From Saccoglossus kowalevskii (lineage: Eukaryota > Hemichordata > Enteropneusta > Harrimaniidae), in assembly GCF_000003605.2 (NCBI RefSeq), contig NW_003122410.1, positions 298,342-316,917 on the forward strand: a stretch of 18,576 nucleotides of DNA, in the 5' to 3' direction. A program made the position numbers and the translations under genes. Of this stretch, positions 9,033 through 18,514 are shown one piece after another; the first letter of the stretch is position 1; every line of letters begins with the position of its first letter. A model generated the notes under the pieces. The model had not been told where the DNA came from. It made no database searches and saw only the letters and a list, made by a program, of their open reading frames with translations.

Positions 9033-9036
9033 CAAT

Positions 9037-10194
9037 GATGGCCTGACAGTGGAGTTCCTTGAGGCCTGTTGATCCATGGTTGGGAAGCTAGTTGTAGACT
9101 CACTAAATTACGAGTTTTCAGAATCCCAAAAGCAAAGTGTTATAACACTTATCGAAAAGACAGGCCGTAATCAACTATACTTAAAAAACTGGCGACCCAT
9201 GTCACTTATGAATATGGATACTAAGTTGACCTCAAAATGCTTGGCTAAATGTCTTGAGCAAGTTTTGATAGGTCCAATGCAGGCAGTATTTGTTAAAGGA
9301 CGCAATATTAATGATTATGTGAGACTCATTTTACAAAAGAGAATAATATGGGGTGCATCTTACTGGCAATTGACTTTGAGAAGGCATTTGATATGGTTGA
9401 CTGCACATATCTCTCCAATGTGTTAAACAAAATTAAATGTGGTGTAGATTTTCAAAAGTGTATCGAAATATCCAGGGCTGTGTGATGAATAACGGATTCA
9501 GTACAGGCTACTTTGCACTACAAAGAGGAGTGAGACAGAGAGACCCTCTGTCTCCAATGTTGTTCATTTTGGTATTGGAAACTGTTTTAATTGCGATACA
9601 AAATAATCAAAATATAACTGGAGTTAAAATAATGGGAACAGAATTTAAGGCAGTAGTAGCATTTGCTGATGATAATAAGGAACAATCAGAAGGTGCATGG
9701 CTTGGCAAATGGAGAGGCAGAAAACTAGATATGTTTCAGCCCACGCCTCCTATCAAGATCGTAGGAATACATTTTTCATATGATAAAAAAGAAACCTATG
9801 AGAAAAATATAAATAAAGCAGTAAATAATATGAAAATAATTCGTAATTCTTGGAAAAGGCGAAAATTGTCTTTATTTGGCAAAGTACAAATTATCAAAAC
9901 CTTTGGAATATCTCAATTCTCATACATACTTAATTCAACTGTAATACAAAAACAGACAATTCAAGAAATTCATAAAATATTGTGTATGATTTTTTATGGG
10001 AAGGTAAAGATAAAATTTTCAGGGATACTGTGATGGGCGACGTGGGCCAAGGTGGGTTGGTTATGCCAAATATTCATATAATGAAACAACAGCAAAGAAT
10101 TTTATGGATAAAAAGGTACATTGATCCGGATTTTGAACAGCCATGGACAATTTTTGTAGATAAGCAGCTGAAGTCTTTGGGGGGGGGGAGTTGA
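9037..10194 (+). pseudogene. LINE ORF2 remnant: reverse transcriptase domain
   Basis: From 9037 DGLTVEFLEAC, a stop at 9070, then LIEKTGRNQLYLKNWRPMSL and FVKGRNINDYVRLI. A frameshift leads to LLAIDFEKAFDMVD (9360-), which keeps the first catalytic Asp; another leads to GFSTGYFALQRGVRQRDPLS and FADD (9662-9673). In GVRQRDPLSP an Arg replaces the usual Gly. Directly after FADD the sequence jumps to NKEQSEGAWLGKWRGRK, so a few dozen residues normally between these motifs are missing. It continues with TPPIKIVGIHFSYDK, the thumb region KLSLFGKVQIIKTF and, after a shift near 9985, DFLWEGKDKIFRD and GGLVMPNI. No functional enzyme can be made. Confidence 0.9.
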
Positions 10195-10871
10195 CTTTTA
10201 AATGTAATTATCAAAGATTGTCGGTGAGACTCAGTGATTTTGTCACAGAAGTATTAGATATGTTGGCGGAGGAAATGAAAGTATATAAAAAAGGAAAAGA
10301 TCAAATTATTTGGAATAATGAGAAAATAATTATTGGGGGTAAATCAGTGTATATGGAAATGGAATTATAAAAGTATCACATCTAATTAATGAAAGAGGAG
10401 TGATTCCATGGCAGGATATAGCCCGGGAAGAATGGTCCTTGATACATAAATTGAAATGGTTGGGTCTTGTATTTGCTATCCCAGAAAATTTGAAAAATAA
10501 AAACGAGGATCTAGATTTGATTTACTTTAAAATTATGGGAATGCGTATGGAAATATAATTCTTAATCAAAAAAAAAAACATAAAAAAGAGCTTTGTGACA
10601 GGTCATTTGTCTCATCGGTAAGTGAAAAAAAACTACAAGTGGAGTTAAACTGGGAAGCTATTGAGTGGCGCAAAAATTACAAACTTATGATGAAAATGAC
10701 AACGGACAGTAAATTCGAGAATATCAATTTAAGATCTTACACAATATTTTATACACAAATCAAAAACTACATAAAATTAATCCACAAAAATATCCCATTT
10801 CACTATGTACACATTGTTATGAACAACCAGAAAGTTATGAACATTTATTTTATGATTATTATTACACCTAG
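10195..10871 (+). pseudogene. LINE ORF2 remnant: C-terminal region
   Basis: Multiply interrupted. In the frame ending at TAG 10869-10871 it reads ILHNILYTNQKLHKINPQ then LCTHCYEQPESYEHLFYDYY, matching the CX2C ... HLF segment at the ORF2 C terminus of L1/Tx1 elements. The final Cys of the usual pattern is replaced by Tyr. Nothing beyond 10871 is recognisably LINE-coding. Confidence 0.75.
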
Positions 10872-11027
10872 TCCCTCTAGAGAGTTATTCTATTTTGGGT
10901 GGGGTGATTCACTCAAAAATCAGACGCCATCTAGTATATTGTGCAGGATAATCTCTGATCCAAATGAAACATTACTGGTGAATTTTCACTGTGTGAAACT
11001 GTCCTTCTCCATCAGTATCCATTGCTA

Positions 11028-11270
11028 TCAAACATGGTGGATTCTTGAATTATACAGGAGAATCCACAATGTATCCACCGATTTACATATTACAGAATCC
11101 ATCTCAGGAATCCATAATGGATACTGCTGTGTTATTGGAAACCATAGGTATCCATAATGGATTCTGCAACGATGCCCAGAGTCAGTCAGAATCGACTGGA
11201 ATACATTGCTCTGGATTCTTTGAAACCATATACACTGGTATCTATTGGAATACATAATTGGATTCCATGA
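11028..11270. repeat. Cluster of GGATTC/GAATCC motifs with inverted repeats
   Basis: The palindromic ATCCATAATGGAT occurs exactly at 11110-11122 and 11150-11162, 40 bp apart. They are bracketed by CAGAATCCAT (11093-11102) and its complement ATGGATTCTG (11157-11166). Further TGGATTC and GGAATAC motifs extend over the segment. It may be a short fold-back (MITE-like) element or a motif-expanded simple sequence. No coding is seen. Confidence 0.55.
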
Positions 11271-12913
11271 AGGGTCAACTCAAGCATACAAAAAGGGGGG
11301 TATGGTGAAATTACCTTTATCATAGGTTTATATATACCATATTTTTCCATTAGTTCACTTGTGCAAATAACAAGGTTCGTCCAAAATAAGTTGTATTGTA
11401 TACAATAAATTTTGTTGATATTGCACCACTAAGTGTACACTTTTTGTTGGCAGTTGTATATTTTAAGTTTTTTTATATCTCATGCTGCTACCTATCACAT
11501 CTTCCAAATAACAAGTTTATGGCTAGTAAACCGACATTATCTTAGCTGAGTAACCACTACTGTAAATCATGCCTTGCACCTTGGTCGAGAGCGAGCATTA
11601 TTCATTAGTCACAGTGCAACATCTGGATTGATGAAGAGATGCTCGGACATACTAATTATAAAATAATGGTTGTCAGTAACTTTTTAAATCCAGTGGATAT
11701 TCACATTCTATTATACTGATCGTGCCAAGGGCAAGTGTTGTAGACATGTTAGGATTTAATGATTTTTTTTTATTTTCATATCCCAGAAATAGCACAGACA
11801 TTTAGATGTACCCAATAACCTTTCGACTCTGGAATGCATATCTGTGATCACAATCAAAAAATCCCTGGCTGCTAGTGGGATCTCTCCAACAAATTTGGTT
11901 CTCCGCATGTAGTCACTTGCTTATTGAATAAACAAATGTTGATAAATCGCAATAACGTAAAATTGTTTGTGGTTGCCTCTGACAACCACCAATTTTGATC
12001 CCTATATATACCCGGTATATACACACACTTTTGCACACATTGTCAAATGTAAACACAACTTCCAAAGATAACATTTCAACTGTTTTATATATATTCTGTA
12101 CATTCAATTAAATATATTTACAGAAAATATATTCACACAAGATTTCCAATGTTACTCTTAGGTCAGCTTACAAAATGGCAAAAAAAAAAAAAAACAGTTT
12201 GCTTGACTGACGAAACTATGGGTTTATATCTGAAAGCCACACCATGTGCTTTACAAAAACCTGGTGTGAACAAAGGTTATTAATTAAAAACAAACTTAAT
12301 TTATATTTACACAATACAAAAAAATCTAAAAAAAAAGTACATTATTTGGCATCTTATTAAAGAAGTAAACTAAGCATAGTAAAACTTGTATCATTTTATG
12401 GAGATCCTCCAAACTAAGATTTAAATTTGAAAAGATACATTTCAGTGGGTTTATACCTCAAGGGGATGACTCATAGGAAGGAGAGAATTATTCACAGGTA
12501 TGACAATCGATACATTCTCACCAACATGTCGACAATAAGGAAAATTTACAGTGTCCTGAATACAAATACAGAGGTTACGAATTCTTTGCACAGGAATAAA
12601 CTCTGCACCATGAGTAGTCTCACTATCAGTACCCCACACTGAAGTGGTTTTCCCAAAGAAATCTCTCATCGGTTATTTAAATAAATATATTTCTGTAAAC
12701 AGATAGAAAAATAAAACAAATTTTGAGGCTTTTGTATCTTATTGTAAACGAATTTATGAATGTGAAAATTACATTGCAAAACAAGGTAAGACAAGTAAGA
12801 TGATATTGCACTTTAAGAAATGGAGTCCCATACTGTTATATCTCAGATAACTTTATTGTAAGACAACCATACATATGTAATTTAGAATACTAAGTACCTA
12901 ATAAAAAGTCTTA
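11271..12913. other. Unassigned AT-rich intergenic DNA
   Basis: No gene, RNA or clear repeat identified. On the minus strand 12669-12451 there is a 72-codon open frame with coding-like composition (PVQRIRNLCICIQDTVNFPY within it). I do not recognise it, and it has no convincing splice or start context, so it may be a fragment of an old mobile element. Confidence 0.4.
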
Positions 12914-13145
12914 GTGTTGTGAAAATAAGCACTTTTATACATTTTCCTGGTGGTAACACTTTGCAAAATGTGTGACTTGTAAAAGCACTTTTAAAAGTGT
13001 TGTGATAATAAGCACTTTTCGTACATGGTCCTGATGGGAACACTTTACAAATGTGTGACTAATAAAAGCACTTTTAAAAATGTTGTGATAATAAGCCACG
13101 TTTTATACATGTTCCTGGTGGAAACACTTTTAAAAACGTGGGCAA
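12914..13145 (+). repeat. 83-bp tandem repeat, about 2.8 units
   Basis: Units begin (G/A)TGTTGTGAWAATAAGC at 12914, 12997 and 13080, an exact 83-bp period twice. The third unit is partial and diverges after about 60 bp. The unit junction forms the perfect palindrome CACTTTTAAAAGTG at 12986-12999. A related palindrome AAACACTT-T-AAGTGTTT follows at 13196-13212. Confidence 0.85.
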
Positions 13146-13329
13146 ATACATCCCTGAAATGTATAATATACACTTCTCGCAAATATGCAGATTATAAACA
13201 CTTTAAGTGTTTTTAAAGCGGGGAGAAGCATACATACACGGATCAGTATATTGTAGACAGTAGCAATATCAGCAAGTAGGCATCATACTATATTACCTGT
13301 TATATACAAACAATACTTTATGTCTAGTA

Positions 13330-13925
13330 AAAACCTCCAGAAAACAAAATCACCAACGATGTTTCAACCCAAAATACCAAACTATAAATGTTTCATAAAG
13401 TGGTAATATATAAGACTGTTTTATTTTGAAACACTCAAGAAAACAAACATACACGCAAAGTTTCAACCTAAACCACCCGGCTATACTTGTTTCCAACGGT
13501 TTATGTATACGACATATACACTTTTCTTCTAAACAATTTAGTTTGAAGCATTTCAGAAAACAAACACAATGTTTCAAACTAAAACACCCAACAATGTATG
13601 TCTACAGGACACTTGTGTATGCAGTCTATTAACTGTATGCAGCATATTTACCCAAAACAATGCCCACACACCATTGTCGACAGACATGCTGCACATGTAG
13701 CGATAAATTTATTGATTTTAGTATTTTGAATAAAAACAGCTTTATAAATTCATGTATGTATTTTGCACGTGTGTTTATCATGTACATGTCATAGGTTCAG
13801 ATTGAACATGCGCGGAGTTGCTATCAAAGATCAAGTTGGTAGACTGAATGACAAAACGCTGTACTGGTCCTTAGGTGTAATCAATAGATTTATGTTTTAT
13901 TGGCAGAGCCTCAATGTCTGATATC
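13330..13925 (+). repeat. Composite interspersed repeat, copy R2
   Basis: Aligns with R3 from AACCTCCAGAAAACAAAATC (13332) and with both other copies through the tail (TGTATGCAGCATATTTA, ATTGAACATGC at 13801, TTATTGGCAGAGCCTCA near 13899). It contains shortened tandem-unit derivatives starting near 13346, 13445 and 13562. The left arm found in R1 and R3 is absent, so the copy is truncated or recombined. Confidence 0.75.
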
Positions 13926-14586
13926 ATAGTCTTGCTAGAGAAATATCGTTGGTATATCTTTGTATATCATATCTTCACTCATTTCAACGGGAATTGCTAT
14001 TGTAGTTTAGATATATTTATATTTATGCGACTGTTTATAAGAATTGTTTTACATGTAAATCAATATCCAAGCAGTATTCTGATAATATACTACATGAAGA
14101 CAATAATGTAATCCATTTATTCCCTAAACATAACGAATCGTGGTACAGTTATTCTGTTGAGTGAAATTCTGAAACAGCTGTTTAGAATGTTATTTTGTTT
14201 TGTTCATTAAGCCCCCTTGGCCTTTCTGATCATGAACCTTGTAGATCCACGAATAACAGCAAGGAGCTAATAGTCACAGTCAGAACTGTGCGTGAGTGGA
14301 CCTATAAAAAGGTGATTATAATGTCACTAACCACTGTACATACAGCTTATCTGTCGAAAGATCCAGTAAAGCTGCATGTTCCACTGTTAGGAGATCAAAA
14401 CACAAAACATCAATGACATTCATAGAACACTAATTGGACACAAAATGAGAACAAATTCTAGAAAACTAAGTCAAAGTACAGAGCAGAGAATAAAGCAGAG
14501 CAGAATAAAGAACTTCTGCGAAAAAAAACTTGCATGTTTTGAATACAAGCCTCGGTACATGTAAGCATAGAACAGTAGAGTTTGCA
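13926..14586. other. Upstream flank of FAXDC2-like copy 2
   Basis: No gene identified. A TATAAAAA at 14303-14310 and a hairpin CACAGT-caga-ACTGTG (14275-14290) are visible, but they lie about 350 bp before the ATG and no counterpart exists upstream of copy 1. Confidence 0.4.
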
Positions 14587-14603
14587 CATGCGCAGTTTAG
14601 ACG
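14587..14603 (+). promoter_or_regulatory. Shared promoter-proximal block, copy 2
   Basis: Identical 17 bp to 678-694, 68 bp before the copy 2 ATG. Conservation at the same distance, amid diverged neighbouring bases, suggests a retained promoter or 5' UTR element. Confidence 0.5.
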
Positions 14604-14654
14604 ACAGGACCAGGACATATTACCTGGTGTTACCGCTCCATTGCAGTTAACACG

Positions 14655-15075
14655 ATGGAAATCCCACTGTCGAGCCACGCATTATTTGTGGCTGCATGGG
14701 GCGGCATTTATCAGTTAACAGGCAAAAGCGATGTCGTAATGTTTTGCTTAGGTAAATATGTTATTCGAATGTAATACCAAATTACATTGTTTGAGAACAC
14801 ACAATTTACCAAGCACTGTATCAATTGAGGTAACATTGATACATCCCGGACAGCACAAAGCAGTTTTATTATATTGTGTTCTGTATTAATTCATATTCAA
14901 TTAAAACAATTCATTATATGTATTCTAAGATTTTTCTATCGTGTGTTTTACTTTGTCAGGGTCCTGGTTGGTGGCTTTTGTAACATATTGGGACGTTAGT
15001 ATACCACTACTGTGTGTGGATTTAACGCACAGACCTAGATTCATTTACCAATATAAAATGCAGATGGATAAACCG
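14655..15075 (+). CDS. FAXDC2-like: FAXDC2-like copy 2, partial (exons 1 and 2 only)
   Basis: join(14655-14751, 14960-15075) is open and encodes 71 residues, same lengths and phases as copy 1. Exon 1 begins MEIPLSSHALF; exon 2 gives SWLVAFVTYWDVSIPLL and then the unchanged DLTHRPRFIYQYKMQMDKP. Exon 1 differs from copy 1 at 11 of 32 residues, exon 2 at 3 of 38. Intron 1 (14752-14959) also aligns with copy 1, so this is a DNA-level tandem duplication, not a retrocopy. Both donors and the acceptor are intact. No histidine-box exon is found before the window ends, so it is either a gene continuing beyond 18576 with a long intron 2 or a 5' gene fragment. Val-to-Asp in the hydrophobic segment is odd. 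Confidence 0.8.
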
Positions 15076-16856
15076 GTAAGTGATATATATATATATATCA
15101 ATAGAGTATTTTTTATCTACTATGAATTGTACGACAATTGACTCAAATTGTCCCAGTAGTGATACAAATTAAAGTATACATGGTATACATGCCAATGGAT
15201 CATTTTCTGTTTACTGTGAGATCCCATGTTATGCGTGAAAACAAATATCTTAGCGCCATAGTGACGTCAACACATTGTATACGCATTTGATGGTGATTGT
15301 TGCGAATGATTAAATCGTTTCACTCCAAATTAATTTCATCAATAACGAAACAGTTCACTTGAGTGGTCGCAGTCCGCAAACGTCAGAAGTAAATCAACGA
15401 CATATTCCACAGTGAAAAATCGGTATTACGATATTTAGTTATGAGAAAATAAATTCAAGTTCAAAATCAAATCATTTGATTCTTTATCAGAAAATATGAA
15501 ATGATGAGTGGCTAAGCCACTTTTAAACCGCATTCCATCGACCATTCAACATGAACTTCTACAATTCACAACACACATAATGCAAACTATGATTTGAATG
15601 TTGAGTGGAAATCTTACAGGAAATTTCATTAATGAAACCACAGGTGAAACTATGATAACAGAACCAGGTTCTGGAATTATACATGGGTAGATTAGTGGTT
15701 TAACCAAATCCAGCTGGCAGGATGGCTTGGACATGGTTTTTTTGATAACAAATGTGTTAATGCCTCCTTCTTGCACACCGAAAAAGGGAAATGTGCACAT
15801 TTAATATATCGCAATAAAAAAAATGGACTCGGCAAATAAATTATCCACGTTACTTGTTCATGCATATACTATAGGTCACAGTCATGGCATGAAGACAAAA
15901 CTGTTACTCACAGGCGCTCGGACCGTTTAACGGTTAAGACGGGAGTAGGGATGTCGTCGAAAGCTTAAATAAAAATAGGATAATCGAGTAACGCCGCCTC
16001 ACCTGTGGTAATACAAGGTCATTATAATTGAAATCTCAAATGAATTACATACATCAATCGTGATTGCTCACAAAAGATAATTATGTTTTTGTAAAAATGA
16101 CTAAAACTCACCTCAAATTTGGATTTTACATCGGTTCTAAATTACTTGCAGCCATCTTGAAGTAATCAGGAACGAATCTGGCGCATACCAAAATCTTTTA
16201 TTGGAATTGAATATGTTCTATATTCATCAAAAACGATGTTGCTATGTTTCTAGGCATGTAACGAACACAAAACAATCCGATTCAAATCTGCATCCTTGAA
16301 ATCTAATTTTATCGCATTTACCTTTCCCAGCGTGAAAGGTCAAGGCCAAAATAACACATTCGTCCCACAAGTCAATTCATCCCATTTTTAGCGATTTTTT
16401 CTCTCATTTTTATTTTTAATAAAAACATTTCCTCTGTCATTAGTGTCAACTTATTGTTTTTGAACACTTCCATAGAACACTGTGATAGTGTAACATCCAA
16501 TGTACAATAAATGTCTTAAATGACGACCACTGGTAAGCAAATACGAATACGTAATCGTAAGCTATTTATCCATGATAAAAGCGTCGATCATTTTATAAGA
16601 AGGATAAAACATCACTCTTTTTTAACACGTATTGACGGTTTATCTATGTGTTTAATATACATCAAACATATTGTTATGCTAATTACTTTTTTGGCCATGA
16701 AACAAATGCGACGTTCTCGGTGATAGCCACGTAAATTGTGACCAAGACATAGAAACATACCACTGGTGTTTTGGTGAATATAGATCATGTTCTTTTCAAG
16801 GATTTTGATATACCAATCGAACGATTTTAACAATTCATTACTGGAACGTCTCCTAC
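15076..16856 (+). other. Intron 2 or downstream region of copy 2
   Basis: The first 90 bp or so align with intron 2 of copy 1 (GTAAGTGATATATA, then TATGAATTGTA and CTCAAATTGTCCC), after which similarity is lost. One CRE octamer TGACGTCA lies at 15262-15269. A palindrome ACCGTT-T-AACGGT is at 15922-15934 in a small GC-richer patch. No exon homologous to exons 3-5 of copy 1 is seen. Confidence 0.6.
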
Positions 16857-18200
16857 ACTGTAAATCTTTAGTATTTTTATGCTTTTCATGAAGACACACT
16901 TTTATTTCAAAGCACACTGTTGCAATTAAAAACATGTGTATTATATAATACTGTCATAATTTTCTGTCAAAACAGTAGTCTTTAATATTTTTTTTTAGAA
17001 AAGTTTTATTTTATTAAACAGTTTTACATAAATGTGTCATTAAAGTATTTATTGATAGGACATTTATGGAATAATGCCTCTAACTTTATGCAAGCAGTAT
17101 TAACAAAATTGACTGAAAAATCTGGGGACTCGTAAGTAAACATTATGGTTTATGTGCCAACCAAACAATCACCGAAGATGATGATCATGACATTACAGAA
17201 AATATGTCAAGCACCAGTTCGTGGAAGAAATAATTGCATGCACGCTTATATGGTCTTACCAAGCTTTAAATACAACCGGAAATCAAGACACGTGGTGAAT
17301 TGAATACCTCGTGACCTAATAAATTTTGATACTCCGCATTTGGTCGACGGTGTTTGTAGTTCCAATCACATCTAAGCACTGTCATATGTGATTTAAACTG
17401 TTCAATTTAAAAAACTCCAGAAAGCAAAATCGCCAACGTTGTTTCAACCAAAAACACCAGACTATAAATGTTTAGCAAAGCTATTTTATTTTGAAACACT
17501 CCTGAAAACAAACATACATGCATTGTTTCAACCTACAAAATCTGACTATACATGTTTCACAATGTTTATATATACAACATGTACACAAATTCATAGACTC
17601 ATTAATACAATTTTCTTCCAAACTTTTATTTTGAAGCGCTTCTAAAAACAAACACACAATGCAATGTTTTAACCTAAAACACCCGACTATGTCTAAGTAT
17701 TTATGTACACACACCATTGTCAGCAAATATGATGTTAGGTAACAATACATTTATTGGTTTTAGTATTATCACAAAAATAAACAACTTGTTATATTCATGT
17801 AATTCGCCCATATGCCTACATTGTACGTTTCATAAATTCAGTGACAGATTGAACATACACGGAGCTGTTATCGAAGCTCAAGTTATTAAACTTAATGACG
17901 CAGATTAATTTTCTATTGGCGGAGTCTCAATTTTGAATGCCATCTAATGGTGATTACAATTGCTTTTTAGATTTACTGAGAAAGACGCGATTCAAAACAT
18001 ATCCTAAATAAAATTGAAGGTATGGTGGTATTAGTACTCCATTATGAAACATGTGGATAAAATAATTGATAGAGCCTAGATCGGCAGCTGTGTACTGCAT
18101 AGTCATCTGCAGCGGCCTCCAATCAGTCAATCATAATTATGTGCGGGTTGGTAAGGTACTTGATTTAACTTAAATTTATGCATTTAACTGACCAGAGAAT
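16857..18200 (+). repeat. Composite interspersed repeat, copy R3
   Basis: Most complete uninterrupted copy. It shows the ACTGTAAATCT left block (16858), TCCGCATTTGGT (17334), tandem-unit derivatives starting near 17426, 17510 and 17650 (the last two 140 bp apart), the ATTGAACATAC tail (17848), CTATTGGCGGAG (17913) and the right end (17965-18190) that matches 6390-6598. Length about 1.3 kb. It lies in the presumed intron 2 of gene copy 2, in the same orientation as R1 and R2. Confidence 0.75.
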
Positions 18201-18514
18201 TGCTTACTGGATAAATACCTTGCCGACATATCTTGGAGTCATGAACTTATTTATCAAATAAAGTTATACAAGAAAATTCGATAGGAAATGCAGTTCAATT
18301 CGTGTATTTCAGATTCAAATATCGCATTCCTCGAATCAGTAATGATAATTAATTTAACATTACCTACTTGATTTACGACTGAAAAAATAATATTGAACAG
18401 ATAGAAAAGTGAAATGTGAATGATATGGAATGGATGAGAATGGGATTGGAATGGAGTAAATCTATAGGTTTTGAGCAAGTGATTTCTTTTATTTGTCCCA
18501 CTATGTTTTTCCAG
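18201..18514. other. AT-rich sequence before possible edge exon
   Basis: No feature except a degenerate GAATGGAnnGGA-type simple repeat at about 18412-18460 and a pyrimidine-rich acceptor tract ending tttttccag at 18514. Confidence 0.4.

Larger units (their letters stand above)
6580..10871 (+). mobile_element. 5'-truncated, degenerate L1/Tx1-type LINE, interrupted by an LTR-like element
   Basis: In order: the end of an ORF1, then ORF2 with an AP-endonuclease, reverse transcriptase and C-terminal Cys/His segment, all on the plus strand and broken by frameshifts and stops. Removing the nested element at 8380-9032 leaves about 3.6 kb, against roughly 5-6 kb for a full Tx1-type LINE, so the 5' end is missing. 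The 3' end is not defined: no poly-A tail or target duplication was found, and ORF2 similarity stops at the TAG at 10869-10871. It cannot move autonomously. Confidence 0.88.

Noticed and set aside
12451-12669. 72-codon minus-strand open frame with coding-like composition
   Set aside because: I could not assign it to any family and it lacks supporting signals; mentioned only within the gap description.
14303-14310. TATAAAAA as promoter of copy 2
   Set aside because: About 350 bp upstream of the ATG with no counterpart in copy 1; insufficient support.
14195-14416. 73-codon plus-strand open frame with LGLSDHEP, reminiscent of a LINE endonuclease SDH motif
   Set aside because: Only one short motif; flanking codons do not continue the family pattern.
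15546-15800. 84-codon open frame on the minus strand
   Set aside because: No recognisable motif, no splice or start context, low-complexity AT-rich surroundings; probably chance.
17439-17750. Open frames on both strands over repeat R3 (and similar ones over R1 and R2)
   Set aside because: Homologous repeat copies do not preserve the frames; they are by-products of the tandem repeat sequence.
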